A stretch of DNA of 64,000 nucleotides. Origin: CAYJGJ01 sp964367585. GTDB taxonomy: Bacteria > Bacillota > Clostridia > Peptostreptococcales > Anaerovoracaceae. The notes beneath the pieces were generated by a model. That model saw only the letters and a program-made list of their open reading frames with translations. It ran no database searches and was not told the origin of the DNA. The position numbers were made by a program, and so were the translations under genes. Of this stretch, positions 45,195 to 54,551 are shown in pieces; position 1 is the stretch's first letter, and every line of letters begins with the position of its first letter. The stretch is from assembly GCA_964367585.1 (NCBI GenBank), contig CAYIYH010000002.1, positions 110,561 to 174,560 on the forward strand. Reading direction: 5' to 3'.

Positions 45195-46614
45195 ATTGGT
45201 ACTCAATAGCAACCGTAAAAACTGAAATAGCCATCGTAACAATGAGAATCACCAATTGTAGTTTCCATGTCCACTTCATCCACTTCGAAATTGGGACATT
45301 GACGAGGCCTAAGGCGATTAACATCAATGCACAAGTAGGGAAGAATACATTCGTAAAGCCGTCTGCAAAGCAGAAAACCTGAACGATGGTCTGTCTAGTC
45401 AATCCGACTAAATCGCCTAAAGGCACTATGATAGGCATGATTAGAAACGCTTTAGACGCGGCACCACTGATGAAGAATTGAAGTATGAGTACCAATATAT
45501 AAATCATGATTACAGCAGTATATGAGGAAACGTCTTCAAACATTGTGTATGCTGCATTAAGAATTGTATCTAGTATACCACCTTCGACTATAATAAACTT
45601 GACGGAAAGAGCCATGATTATTAGTATTGCACAAGGAGAAATGTTTATCATTCCCTTGAGAAAAACGCCTAAAAATTTATCGAGAGCAATTCTTCCAGCA
45701 ATTAAACCGCCGATAGTTAAAACTAATGCCATTACGGGCATCGTCACTTGAGACATGCCTGGCACGAAAAGTGATACAATTACATAAGAAATTACAACAC
45801 CTAGAGCTGTTGCGAAAACGATGGCAGCCTTCTTTGTTTTGGGCGAATGTTCTTTCTCTGAATCAAAATCTGAAACCGATAGTTCCATTCCATATAATAA
45901 TGACTTTTGAGGATTAATTTCAATTTTTTTTGCGTATCGAATAAGAAAAGTAACAAGGATTGTATATATAATTGCAAAAATTATGATCCTGAGCCACAAT
46001 CCCGAGTATAGTTCAACTCCTGCGAGTTGCTGTGCAATTGCGATGGTGAAAGGATTAAACGTGCCGGCGGCAAAACCAAATCCGACTGCAAGAAGACTCA
46101 TTCCAAGACCTGTAAGTGCATCCCACTTTAGCGCAACTGCGAGTGATACCACGATGGGGACGAGCGGAACTACCTCTTCTAACAACCCCATAGTAGAACC
46201 CATAAACATAAACATAAACGATATGATTGCGATAAGCAAGTACTTTCTTTCTCCGTATTTACTAATAGTTATCCCAATCACATATGAAAAGATACCTCCC
46301 GCGTCGAGCACCGCAAACGTTCCTCCGATTAAGATTATAAATACAATGATTACAATCGCCGTAATAGCATCGGGTTGAAATAGTGTTTCGACCGGTGCGG
46401 TAAACCATCTCCAGATTGGGAGGGGGGTTGCATCTTCATTTATAACATACGTGTTAGGAACAACAAGTTCTTGACCGGTTTGTTCATCTAAGACTCTCTC
46501 AAAACTTCCTTGTGGCAATAGTTGAGTCAAAATTCCAGCAAAAATCATAATTGCCAAGAGGATACAAACAGTTGTCAAAAATGACTTTGTACCGATATTA
46601 ATATTCTTTTTCAT
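45193..46614 (-). CDS. YfcC family transporter
   Basis: A 473-residue polytopic membrane protein with about 11-12 segments. It resembles the YfcC/C4-dicarboxylate carrier-like family (PF03606 type). Landmarks are the N-terminal LTQLLPQGSFER region, MGSTMGLLEEVVPLVPIV, GFGFAAGTFNPFTIAIAQQ and FISGAASKAFLIMPI. The family is thought to carry amino acids, peptides or dicarboxylates and the substrate is unknown. GGAAGG precedes the ATG at 46614 (the frame is open six codons further upstream). It is next to an M20 peptidase gene, a frequent pairing that points to peptide or amino-acid uptake followed by cleavage. Confidence 0.85.
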   Translation of the reverse strand: MKKNINIGTKSFLTTVCILLAIMIFAGILTQLLPQGSFERVLDEQTGQELVVPNTYVINEDATPLPIWRWFTAPVETLFQPDAITAIVIIVFIILIGGTFAVLDAGGIFSYVIGITISKYGERKYLLIAIISFMFMFMGSTMGLLEEVVPLVPIVVSLAVALKWDALTGLGMSLLAVGFGFAAGTFNPFTIAIAQQLAGVELYSGLWLRIIIFAIIYTILVTFLIRYAKKIEINPQKSLLYGMELSVSDFDSEKEHSPKTKKAAIVFATALGVVISYVIVSLFVPGMSQVTMPVMALVLTIGGLIAGRIALDKFLGVFLKGMINISPCAILIIMALSVKFIIVEGGILDTILNAAYTMFEDVSSYTAVIMIYILVLILQFFISGAASKAFLIMPIIVPLGDLVGLTRQTIVQVFCFADGFTNVFFPTCALMLIALGLVNVPISKWMKWTWKLQLVILIVTMAISVFTVAIEYQ

Positions 46615-46747
46615 TTTTATTAACCTTCCCATTATTTAGTAGTAGTTTTGGATACTTTACCATTTTTTTAAAGTGCATCAGAAATATTATAAAATATAAA
46701 AATGGATGTATCATATAGAATATAAAGTGCAAATAATTATAATTCAC

Positions 46748-48106
46748 TTATTTATTTTCAAGAGTTATAAGTTCTTTATATATTTCTATTCCATCCAGAT
46801 AGCTTTTTACTTTTATCCGCTCATCGGTCCCGTGCATCGCACCGATTTCCTCCTGGCTAAGCGCAAAAGGATATATTCTGAATATTTGATTGGCCACTTC
46901 TGAGTATTCTCTAGAATCTGTCGCTCCGGTCACCAAATATGGGACAATAATAACATCCTTATTAATCTTTTGGAAAACTTCCGAAAGATTAGCATATGTT
47001 TCGTGGGCGATATCTGTTTCTTTGAGGGCTTCCGAACATGCCAGTACTTCAAAGGAAGTTCTTTGAGATATTCCGATTTTCTCCGACAATCGGAATATGT
47101 GTGCAAGGACATCATCGAGACTGTCTCCGGGCAGGATTCTTATGTTCAAATTTGCACATGCCTCTTGTGGCAAGACGTTGTGTGCCGTTCCTATATTTGC
47201 CATCGTCGGAACAATCGTAGATCGTACCATCGCTCCAGTTAAATTATTATTGGACAAGACGTTCAGTGCAAGTGGCTTAAATAGCCACAAATTTTTAAGA
47301 GCGAAACCCAAGAAACCGTTGATATTTCTTCCCATAACTCCAAGCATTTGCGCTACTGTGGGAATAAGTGTTGGCTTAATAGGATTACGCTGTATTTCGG
47401 ATAGTAATGCGGATAAATCGCCAAAAGCGGTGTTTTTCGGTGGTTCTGCTGAGTGACCTCCTATTCCTGTAACCTTGAGTAGAACATTTGCAAAGCCTTT
47501 TTCTGCAAGGCCTATCATCGCAGCCTGATTATTTATCCCAAAAGGAGGGTCGGTAATAATAGCACCGCCTTCGTCCCATACGAATTCGAGAGTAACTCCA
47601 CGGTCTTTTAAGACTTGAGCAATCGAGGCTGCTCCCGATTCCTTGCACAGTGTATCTTCCTCATTATGTCCAAACAACAAATAAATATCTCTGGTAGGCA
47701 CAAACCCTTGAATAATCAAGTCTTCACAAGCTTCCAAGACTCCCACGACAGAGCACTTGTCATCGTTCGATCCTCTCCCCCAAATGTATTCTTCATCAAA
47801 GTATCCGGAAAAAGGAGGGTGCGTCCAGGTGTCCGGGGCTTCAACAGGCACGACATCCATATGGGCCAGTATAGCAAATGGCAATTTTCCTGAAGGGTTA
47901 GGCGACTCCCATTTGTAAATTAAAGATGCACCTTTTCCACAAACTTCTTCTTTTGACATTGTTTTGTGGACATTAGGAAAAGCAATTTTCATATACTCTG
48001 CCATTTCGATGAAGGGCTTTCTTTTATCTTCGTCGTCACCGTCATGAGAAAGTGTATTGTAAGTTATGATTTGTGAATATCGTTTTAGTATTTCATTTTG
48101 GTTCAT
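46748..48106 (-). CDS. M20 family metallopeptidase (carboxypeptidase S-like)
   Basis: A 452-residue zinc peptidase. Metal-site motifs are HMDVVPVEAPDTWTHPPF, GRGSNDDK with the bridging Asp, GHNEEDT, WDEGGAI and the late GATDSREY, all in the order of the M20 CPS1/PM20D1 branch. A dimerisation lid lies in the middle (GHSAEPPKNTAFG). These enzymes cleave dipeptides or N-acyl amino acids. AGGAG precedes the ATG. It is 133 bases upstream of the YfcC-type transporter on the same strand, suggesting joint use of an imported peptide-like substrate. Confidence 0.92.
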   Translation of the reverse strand: MNQNEILKRYSQIITYNTLSHDGDDEDKRKPFIEMAEYMKIAFPNVHKTMSKEEVCGKGASLIYKWESPNPSGKLPFAILAHMDVVPVEAPDTWTHPPFSGYFDEEYIWGRGSNDDKCSVVGVLEACEDLIIQGFVPTRDIYLLFGHNEEDTLCKESGAASIAQVLKDRGVTLEFVWDEGGAIITDPPFGINNQAAMIGLAEKGFANVLLKVTGIGGHSAEPPKNTAFGDLSALLSEIQRNPIKPTLIPTVAQMLGVMGRNINGFLGFALKNLWLFKPLALNVLSNNNLTGAMVRSTIVPTMANIGTAHNVLPQEACANLNIRILPGDSLDDVLAHIFRLSEKIGISQRTSFEVLACSEALKETDIAHETYANLSEVFQKINKDVIIVPYLVTGATDSREYSEVANQIFRIYPFALSQEEIGAMHGTDERIKVKSYLDGIEIYKELITLENK

Positions 48107-48172
48107 AGTATTCTCCTGATGTATAAAATAATGTGTTAAGAATAGATTAGTATAAAAATAATTTAAATATAA

Positions 48173-49510
48173 TTAAGATGAATTCTCTTTAGAATTTCTT
48201 TTTTGATTATTAAGGAAAATGAAAGCGTATACGAGCACAAGCAAAAGATTTGCGGCCCATGAAAATCCTTCAGATAATGCAATAATATTGTAATCAAAAA
48301 TACTGACGAGAGAATATGAACTAATTACTCTAACTATCAAAGAAATAACAGTAATAATGCAAGTAACAATAACTTTACCATGAGCCTCTAAGTACCCTCT
48401 AAACGAACAACTTAATCCGTATAAAAAGTAAAACGGACCAAGATGCAAGAAAAATTCTCCGCCAATAACAAGGGATTCGTCGGATAATCCAAAAATAGCA
48501 ATGATGTATTGTCCTAAAAACATTACTAGGAATCCTAAGATAATAGAGACGATTCCAACTAAAATAGTTCCATGCACTAATCCCTTACGTGCTCTGATAG
48601 GATCTCCTGCCCCTACATTTTGTGCAATAAGTGTGGTTTGCCCCATCGATAGATTAATAATAGGAATTAGCATTATTGAATCAACCCTATAAGCGGTGGT
48701 TACACCAGCGATTACAGCAGTTCCAAAACTATTCATAAATCCTTGCAATAGTACTCCGCCAGCTGTTATTACCGATGATTGAATCATCAGGGGAGTTCCG
48801 ACGGCAATGCCTTTTTTAAACAAATCAAAGTGTATTATCTTGGTTCTTATAGAAAGACGGAGTAGGATATGTTTTTTAGTTCCAGCTATCAATACAAATA
48901 TAACCATAACTATTTGTGAAATTGTAGTTGCCAGAGCAGCTCCCGCAGTACTCATTTCCAATGGTCCAATAAAAATAATATCTAAAATTACATTTAATAT
49001 AGAAGAAACAACAACAGCAACGAAAGGTAGTTTACTATCTCCAATTCCTCGAAGTATACTAGAGTAAATGTTATATACACAAATAAAAGGAAGTCCTAAA
49101 AGATAAATTTGCATATATTCCTTTGAGAGAGAATAAATTTCCGCGGGCATTTTGAAAATGGATAAGATTTGGTCAGTATAATAAAACAAAAAAAATGTGG
49201 AAATTACAAAAATAAAAGTGAAAATTGAAATAAAAGTCCAAAGCAAGTGATTCACTTTTTCTAAAGTTCCTTGCCCAAAGAATTGGGCAGTGATAATAGT
49301 TAGACCACCAGTAAAACCAGTTATCGCAAATACGATAAAAGTAACAATGGTAGAGGTAGCACCGACAGCTGCAAGTGCCAATTCACCATCTAAGTTTCCA
49401 ACAATAAAAGCATCTGCCCAATTGTACAGTTGTTGTAATACGGCACTAAGCATCATAGGTAAGCTGAATTTGATGAGTAAATTCAGAATATTGCCTTTTG
49501 TTAAATCCAT
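48173..49510 (-). CDS. MATE family efflux transporter
   Basis: A 445-residue, 12-helix cation-coupled exporter of the multidrug and toxin extrusion family. Typical segments are LIKFSLPMMLSAVLQQLYNWADAFIVG at the N-terminus (shortened here: LPMMLSAVLQQLYNWADAF), GTPLMIQSS in the second half and QNVGAGDPIRARKG. GGAG lies before the ATG at 49510. Substrate unknown. It is 63 bases upstream of the M20 peptidase gene on the same strand. Confidence 0.95.
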   Translation of the reverse strand: MDLTKGNILNLLIKFSLPMMLSAVLQQLYNWADAFIVGNLDGELALAAVGATSTIVTFIVFAITGFTGGLTIITAQFFGQGTLEKVNHLLWTFISIFTFIFVISTFFLFYYTDQILSIFKMPAEIYSLSKEYMQIYLLGLPFICVYNIYSSILRGIGDSKLPFVAVVVSSILNVILDIIFIGPLEMSTAGAALATTISQIVMVIFVLIAGTKKHILLRLSIRTKIIHFDLFKKGIAVGTPLMIQSSVITAGGVLLQGFMNSFGTAVIAGVTTAYRVDSIMLIPIINLSMGQTTLIAQNVGAGDPIRARKGLVHGTILVGIVSIILGFLVMFLGQYIIAIFGLSDESLVIGGEFFLHLGPFYFLYGLSCSFRGYLEAHGKVIVTCIITVISLIVRVISSYSLVSIFDYNIIALSEGFSWAANLLLVLVYAFIFLNNQKRNSKENSS

Positions 49511-49625
49511 ATGTTATCGTCTCCAACAGAAATCTATGTGTTAAGCAAGTACTAAGTAGTGAATTGAGTTAAATTGTATTGGATAGAAAATAAAGTGCAA
49601 ATCTAACTCCAAAGTAAGATTAAAG

Positions 49626-50822
49626 CTATGAGTTAATGTTTGCTAAAATATTATCGATTACAATAGTCGCAATATTTTCTTTTGAGTCTAGGGGAATCGC
49701 TATTTCATTCGTTTTTGTGATGATTGTAACAGCATTAGTTTCTGTTGCAAATCCAGCTCCCTTGTCGTTTAAATTATTAGCAACAATCATATCGACATTT
49801 TTGGAAATTAGCTTTTTGCGAGAATTTTCTATCATGTCTTGTGTTTCCATGGAAAAACCACAAACAAATTGCTCATCCCTTTTTTTGTCACAAATTGTTT
49901 TCAAAATGTCGGTAGTGCGTTTCATTGGAATTGATAAATCGTCGTCGGATTTCTTGATTTTTTCATTACTATAGTTTAGAGGAGTGTAGTCCGAAACGGC
50001 CGCAGCTTTAATAATAATATCTTGTTTGTCTACATGTTTTAGAACAGCATCTAACATATTGGCCGAACTTTTGACATACACGACTTCGATAAAATCAGGG
50101 GGTAATATGTTAGTTTCACACGAGACTAGCGTAACATCCGCCCCACGTAACATGCATTCTTTCGCTAGAGCATAACCCATTTTACCGGTAGAGTGGTTAG
50201 TGATATATCTAACGGGGTCGAGTGTCTCTTTGGTCGCACCAGCGGTAACGAGAACTTTTTTTCCTTCTAAGTCCTTGTTTTTATGTAGCGATTTTTCGAT
50301 ATATGAAATCAACTTATCCGGTTCTTGCATCTTACCCTCGCCTATGTCACCACATGCCAATAACCCACTGACAGGGGTAGCAAAAATAACACCATGCCGA
50401 GTTAATGAGTATATATTCTTTTGAGTTATTGGGCTTTGATACATTTGAGTATTCATTGCAGGCGCAATTATTTTTGGGCAGTTTGCGGCTAGAAATGTAG
50501 TAGAAAGCATATCGTCTGCAATCCCATGTGTGAATTTTGCGATTACATTAGCAGTCGCAGGCGCAACTATAAAAACATCTGCCTCTTGTGATAGAGAAAT
50601 GTGCTCGACGTTGTGTTCAAAATTCCTATCGAATGTGTCTACTAAACACTTGTTATTTGTGAGCGTTTCAAAAGTAATTGGTGTAATGAAATTACAAGCA
50701 TTTTGCGTCATAATTACTTTAACATTTGCACCCAGTTTTACTAATGAGCTAGCCAGAGTTGCACTTTTATATGCAGCGATACCACCTGAAACACCAAGAA
50801 TAATATTTTTATTTTTAAACAT
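49626..50822 (-). CDS. coaBC: Bifunctional phosphopantothenoylcysteine decarboxylase / phosphopantothenate-cysteine ligase
   Basis: A 398-residue fusion that performs two steps of coenzyme A synthesis. The N-terminal flavoprotein CoaC domain has GGIAAYKS, the His in EHISLS, APATANVIAKF, PAMNTQM and the clamp Cys in GLLACGDIGEG. The CoaB domain starts near residue 185 with VLVTAGATKETLDPVR and HSTGKMGYALA, and contains KAAAVSDYTP. The ribosome site is AAAGGA, about 11 bases from the ATG. Full length. CoA supply fits the heavy acyl-CoA metabolism seen here. Confidence 0.96.
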   Translation of the reverse strand: MFKNKNIILGVSGGIAAYKSATLASSLVKLGANVKVIMTQNACNFITPITFETLTNNKCLVDTFDRNFEHNVEHISLSQEADVFIVAPATANVIAKFTHGIADDMLSTTFLAANCPKIIAPAMNTQMYQSPITQKNIYSLTRHGVIFATPVSGLLACGDIGEGKMQEPDKLISYIEKSLHKNKDLEGKKVLVTAGATKETLDPVRYITNHSTGKMGYALAKECMLRGADVTLVSCETNILPPDFIEVVYVKSSANMLDAVLKHVDKQDIIIKAAAVSDYTPLNYSNEKIKKSDDDLSIPMKRTTDILKTICDKKRDEQFVCGFSMETQDMIENSRKKLISKNVDMIVANNLNDKGAGFATETNAVTIITKTNEIAIPLDSKENIATIVIDNILANINS

Positions 50823-50926
50823 ATTGTGATGATCCTTTCCAAAAAAATCACATGATAAGAGCGGATCAGAATAATCTATTACTCTGCAACTAATTTGTTT
50901 ATCAATAGATTATGAATCATATATAT

Positions 50927-51337
50927 CTATGCAATTTTCTCGCCAAGAGATTTGCAGGCAGATTCTTCATCCGCTCCCGGAGTTTCTAGGCAAATATAAG
51001 TCTCGAGTATTGTACAAGGTGATTCTTCTACCCATTTCTCCATCCAGATACCGCCGCCCCATCCATATGAGCCGAACAGAACAACTTTTTTATCAGCTAT
51101 TTCTCCGCTTACTGCTTCCCACATAGGCAAAAATACTGATTCTTCAAGTTCTTCATCTCCTTTGGCAGAGCATCCAAACGCAAAAGCATCGTAGTTAGTA
51201 ACATTTTCTTTTGAGAAATCAGAGGCTACTATCAAGTCGACTTCCGCCTTTTGTGCCTTAGCTCCTTCTGCTACACATTTTGCCATAATCTCTGTGTTTC
51301 CTGTTTCGCTCCAATAAACTACTGCTACTTTACTCAT
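50927..51337 (-). CDS. Flavodoxin
   Basis: A 136-residue short-chain flavodoxin, a soluble FMN electron carrier. The phosphate loop is SETGNTE at residues 10-16, and the isoalloxazine-side loops are FGCSAKGDEELEE and GSYGWGGGIWMEKW. It can replace ferredoxin as electron acceptor of pyruvate:ferredoxin oxidoreductases such as the two encoded in this window, typically when iron is short. A good promoter lies at 51406-51435. Confidence 0.95.
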   Translation of the reverse strand: MSKVAVVYWSETGNTEIMAKCVAEGAKAQKAEVDLIVASDFSKENVTNYDAFAFGCSAKGDEELEESVFLPMWEAVSGEIADKKVVLFGSYGWGGGIWMEKWVEESPCTILETYICLETPGADEESACKSLGEKIA

Positions 51338-51405
51338 AATAACCTCCCTCAGATTACATTTTTACAGAAAAAAGAATAAACTTCCTAAAAGTATCCACTA
51401 GTATA

Positions 51406-51435
51406 ATTATACTAAAATTGTAGATATAAAGTCAA
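51406..51435 (-). promoter_or_regulatory. Predicted flavodoxin promoter
   Basis: On the minus strand TTGACT (51435-51430) and TATAAT (51411-51406) are 18 bases apart. The -10 box is part of the palindrome TATAATTATA. The -10 box lies about 70 bases before the flavodoxin start codon. Confidence 0.65.
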
Positions 51436-51548
51436 TTTTATTTAAAAGTTAAATCCTTCAAAATTAGAGACAAAAATGTTGCAAAATTAGAGAGACACAA
51501 TAAATTTTTTTAGAAAAAGTAGAAAAAGGTGTATTTTCTTAATAAGAG

Positions 51549-51708
51549 ATTGTACTTTGATGTAGATAATGTGCTGCTATTACACCGTAAGGTTACAAAG
51601 AGATGTGGAGAGGGGCACTCCCACCGAAGTACAATGCAGATGGGGAGATTATGAGAAACTGTAATCCCCTCTATTTTTAATTCTCTGATGTAGTTGCTGT
51701 AGCACATT
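51549..51708. other. Structured non-coding segment upstream of hisIE (candidate RNA or decayed small element)
   Basis: Four complementary pairs are visible: 51549-51559 with 51625-51635 (11 pairs, one wobble), 51568-51575 with 51701-51708 (8 pairs, AATGTGCT/AGCACATT), ATTAC near 51579 with GTAGT near 51690, and GGGG (51642-51645) with CCCC (51666-51669) supported by ATTA/TAAT. The first two cross, so they would form a pseudoknot or alternate states. It is locally GC-richer than its flanks. The 541-base gap 51338-51879 otherwise holds only the flavodoxin promoter and a TATAAT at 51833. I do not recognise a known RNA family. Confidence 0.45.
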
Positions 51709-51879
51709 GCTATGATGCAGTAAAAATTACATCCTGTTTATCTTTTTCGGGCAGAGCGTACATAGTATTGAGCTATCAAGGGTTTAATGCTGCCAAAATA
51801 AATTAATCCTTCTATATTAAAAGAAAATATAGTATAATTTCAGAATAAGAGTAATTGCAAGAGAAAGAGGGAGATTAAA

Positions 51880-52608
51880 GTGAATATATCTAGTTTGAAA
51901 TATGATGAGAAAGGGTTAATCCCGGCAGTGGTTCAAGACTTCTATACTAAGGAAGTGCTTATGGTCGCATATATGAACGAGGAGTCGTTAAGAATATCTA
52001 TAAAAGAGGGAATTACGTGTTTTTGGAGTAGGAGCCGTAACGAGATATGGAAAAAAGGTGAAACAAGCGGTAATCTGCAAAGGATAGTCTCGATTGAAGG
52101 AGATTGTGACAGTGATACACTATTAATTAAAGTTATTAAGAGTGGACCGGCATGTCATACTGGAAAAGAATCTTGTTTTTTCAATGTACTACATACGGAA
52201 TCACCGTCAGAGATAGAAGCAACATTTGTTAGTGACCGAAGTAAATGTATAAATGATCTCGAAAAGAATTCTCAAAAGTCTAGTAACAATGTGAATCAAT
52301 TTTCATTAGGTAAGTTGTACGAATTGCTAGTTCAAAGAGAAAAAGAGCGTCCAGAGGGAAGCTACACAAGCTATTTATTCGAAAAGGGAATCGATAAAAT
52401 CCTGAAGAAAATTGGTGAGGAGAATGCCGAGGTTATTATAGCAGCGATGAAAAAAGACAAACAAGAGACTATTTTCGAAATATCGGATCTTACATACCAT
52501 GTGTTGGTGTTGATGGTTTCCATGGGTATTTCACTTGAAGAATTGACAGAAGAAATATCATCACGACACATAATCGATCACAAAGTAAAGCAGGAAACTA
52601 TGCAATAA
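51880..52608 (+). CDS. hisI: Bifunctional phosphoribosyl-AMP cyclohydrolase / phosphoribosyl-ATP pyrophosphatase
   Basis: A 242-residue HisIE fusion catalysing steps two and three of histidine synthesis. The HisI half shows FWSRSRNEIWKKGETSGN and the metal-binding CDSDTLLIKV and ACHTGKESCFF. The HisE half (from about residue 145) shows RPEGSYTSYLFEKG and KKIGEENAEVIIAA. The start is a GTG with GGGAG six bases upstream. It is followed 27 bases later by a histidinol phosphatase; no other his genes are in this window. Confidence 0.95.
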   Translation: MNISSLKYDEKGLIPAVVQDFYTKEVLMVAYMNEESLRISIKEGITCFWSRSRNEIWKKGETSGNLQRIVSIEGDCDSDTLLIKVIKSGPACHTGKESCFFNVLHTESPSEIEATFVSDRSKCINDLEKNSQKSSNNVNQFSLGKLYELLVQREKERPEGSYTSYLFEKGIDKILKKIGEENAEVIIAAMKKDKQETIFEISDLTYHVLVLMVSMGISLEELTEEISSRHIIDHKVKQETMQ

Positions 52609-52635
52609 TATTAAATTAGATAATAGGAGTTTATT

Positions 52636-53505
52636 ATGCAGATTCTAAAAGAAGCTAATGTAAATACTGAATCAACAGGCATACTTAGTAGCTTACATAA
52701 TCATTCAACTTTTTGCGATGGTAAGGCATCGATGCAAGAAATGGCAAAATCCGCATATGATGCGGGAATTACGGATTTTGGCTTTTCAAGTCACGGTGAG
52801 TCTTATTTTGATCCAGAGATAAAAGGTGTCACGCCGAGCAATTTTGATGAGTATAAAAAAATAATTGATGAAATAAAGTATGAATATAATGGGAAAATGA
52901 GAATATATACTTCGATAGAACAAGACTACTACTCGCCTGTAGATATACCCAGAAAATACTTAGACTATATGATAGGTTCTGTTCACGACGTATATTCTGA
53001 GAAAACAGGAAAGGCATATTGGGTCGATGGCAGTCATGAGATGTTGCAATTATGTATAGATGAACTTTTTGATAAGAATCCAATGAAACTCGTCGAGCAT
53101 TTTTATGCGCTTTCCGTAACAAATGTTAAAGAAAATAAGCCTGACATAATCGGTCATTTCGACTTGATAGTTAAAAATAATTCTAATAACAAATTTTTTG
53201 ATGAGAATAGTAAAAAGTATGAAGAATTAGCGATCGATGCGCTAGACGAATGTGCAAAAACGGATGCGATTTTTGAATTAAACACTGGAGCCATATTCCG
53301 AAAGTTTAGAACTTTTCCATATCCCGCAAACTTCTTGTTAAAGAGGTTGCTCGAAAAGAAAGCTTCTGTAATTTTATCCGCAGATTCTCATGCTGCCGAG
53401 GCGGTAAAATATCATTTCGACGAGTCCAAGTTACTCCTTCAGGAAATTGGATTTAAATCTATCATTGTATTTGCAAATGGAAAATTTGTCGAGCAAGGAA
53501 TATGA
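52636..53505 (+). CDS. hisK: Histidinol-phosphatase, PHP family
   Basis: A 289-residue PHP-domain phosphatase for histidinol phosphate. Metal-site motifs are SLHNHSTFCDGKASMQEM near the N-terminus, SSHGES, the GSVHDVY segment, IGHFDLI and the final SADSHAAEAV. AGGAG lies eight bases before the ATG. It is paired with hisIE and overlaps rlmH by four bases (ATGA), so the three genes are likely one transcript. Confidence 0.92.
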   Translation: MQILKEANVNTESTGILSSLHNHSTFCDGKASMQEMAKSAYDAGITDFGFSSHGESYFDPEIKGVTPSNFDEYKKIIDEIKYEYNGKMRIYTSIEQDYYSPVDIPRKYLDYMIGSVHDVYSEKTGKAYWVDGSHEMLQLCIDELFDKNPMKLVEHFYALSVTNVKENKPDIIGHFDLIVKNNSNNKFFDENSKKYEELAIDALDECAKTDAIFELNTGAIFRKFRTFPYPANFLLKRLLEKKASVILSADSHAAEAVKYHFDESKLLLQEIGFKSIIVFANGKFVEQGI

Positions 53506-53981
53506 GAATAAAAATATTATCTATAGGAAAGTTGAAAGAAAAATATTGGGTTGCGGGAGAGGTTGAGTACAAAAAAAGATTGTCTTCATATTGCGACCTT
53601 GAAATTGTTGAATTAAAAGAGAGTAAATTCCAAGCGAGTAGCACTAGTGCACTTGAAAAAAAAGCTAAGTCGGAGGAAGCAAATTCTCTATTGGGAAGAA
53701 TAAACATATCAGATTATGTAATAGTGTTAGATGTGAAAGGGAAAAAGATTTCCTCTGAGACCCTTGCATCTCACATGGCGGAATTATCTATAGCAGGAAA
53801 AAGCAGTATTGCGTTTGTAATCGGTGGAAGTCTTGGATTGGGAGAGGAGATTTTGCAACGATCTGATCTTAGGATTTCATTATCTGATATGACATTTACG
53901 CACCAGATGGCGCGAATTATTCTACTAGAACAAATATATAGATCCTTTAAAATAAATAGAGGTGAAACTTACCACAAGTAA
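53502..53981 (+). CDS. rlmH: 23S rRNA (pseudouridine1915-N3)-methyltransferase RlmH
   Basis: A 159-residue SPOUT-class methyltransferase acting on assembled 70S ribosomes. The trefoil-knot signature is complete: VLDVKGKKISSE, FVIGGSLGLGEEI, the SLSDMTFTHQMARIILLEQI region and the C-terminal YHK. Its ATG overlaps the stop of hisK, so translation is probably coupled. Normal length. Confidence 0.96.
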   Translation: MRIKILSIGKLKEKYWVAGEVEYKKRLSSYCDLEIVELKESKFQASSTSALEKKAKSEEANSLLGRINISDYVIVLDVKGKKISSETLASHMAELSIAGKSSIAFVIGGSLGLGEEILQRSDLRISLSDMTFTHQMARIILLEQIYRSFKINRGETYHK

Positions 53982-54001
53982 CCTTTATTCTCTGCGCAAT
54001 C

Positions 54002-54322
54002 CTACATTGCAAACTTTTTAGATAAGTCGACATACTTCATTAACATGCCGATATGCGCATAGTAGTACGTAAATTTATCTTGTTTTTTTGTTTCTATCAA
54101 GCCCGCCCCAATTAGTTTTGCCATGTGCTGCGATATTGTGGCTTGTGCATAAGGAAAAGTTGCAACTAAATCTTTATTACACAAGGCTTTCATTTGACGA
54201 TTTGATTGCATTATTGCCCTAAACAACTTAAGCCTAACAGGATGTGCAAAAGCATCCGATATTTCCGCAAGGAATAATATTTCGTCCCCTGCAAGCTCGT
54301 CTGTTTCTTTTCGTAGTCTCAT
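54002..54322 (-). CDS. ArsR family transcriptional regulator
   Basis: A small winged-helix dimeric repressor of 106 residues. The DNA-reading segment is ATFPYAQATISQHMAKLIGAGLIETKK, preceded by SDAFAHPVRLKLFRAI (each shown in part), as usual for ArsR/SmtB. Only one cysteine is present and it is not in a CxC metal motif, so the signal may not be a classical thiophilic metal. The frame is open five codons further upstream, but GGAG lies nine bases before the ATG at 54322. A near-palindrome at 54356-54380 sits just after the predicted transcription start, consistent with self-repression. Confidence 0.88.
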   Translation of the reverse strand: MRLRKETDELAGDEILFLAEISDAFAHPVRLKLFRAIMQSNRQMKALCNKDLVATFPYAQATISQHMAKLIGAGLIETKKQDKFTYYYAHIGMLMKYVDLSKKFAM

Positions 54323-54355
54323 AATTTGTATCTCCATTTATATTGTAGTAGTAGA

Positions 54356-54380
54356 TTTATATTAGCAAAGCAAATATAAA
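54356..54380. promoter_or_regulatory. Candidate operator of the ArsR gene
   Basis: TTTATATTAG (54356-54365), five bases, then CAAATATAAA (54371-54380): a 10-5-10 inverted repeat with one mismatch. It covers about +6 to +30 of the predicted ArsR transcript. A closely similar site lies at 60129-60153. Confidence 0.6.
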
Positions 54381-54392
54381 CGCTGCTTTTCA

Positions 54393-54421
54393 ATTATACT
54401 TCACCTATATGCAATAGTCAA
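54393..54421 (-). promoter_or_regulatory. Predicted promoter of the ArsR gene
   Basis: On the minus strand TTGACT (54421-54416) and TATAAT (54398-54393) are 17 bases apart. In the remaining part of the 421-base gap 54323-54743 the perfect palindrome GTATGATATCATAC (54538-54551) is the only other clear signal. Confidence 0.75.
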
Positions 54422-54537
54422 GAATTTGAGAGCAAAAGTGCCTAAAAAGTGTCTGAAAGTACCTAGTATAGATACTAAAAAATTGGTACATTTAAAACAC
54501 ATAGTATTTAGAAAAACACATCACACAAATCCCATAA

Positions 54538-54551
54538 GTATGATATCATAC
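54538..54551. promoter_or_regulatory. 14-bp perfect palindrome between arsR and htrA
   Basis: GTATGATATCATAC is fully self-complementary and lies about 190 bases before htrA and 140 before the ArsR promoter. It may be a binding site for a dimeric regulator; chance cannot be excluded in AT-rich DNA. Confidence 0.3.

Noticed and set aside
51510..51707. 65-codon minus-strand frame over the structured segment
   Set aside because: No ribosome site, Cys/Leu/Phe-heavy composition, and the sequence is better explained by its base-pairing.
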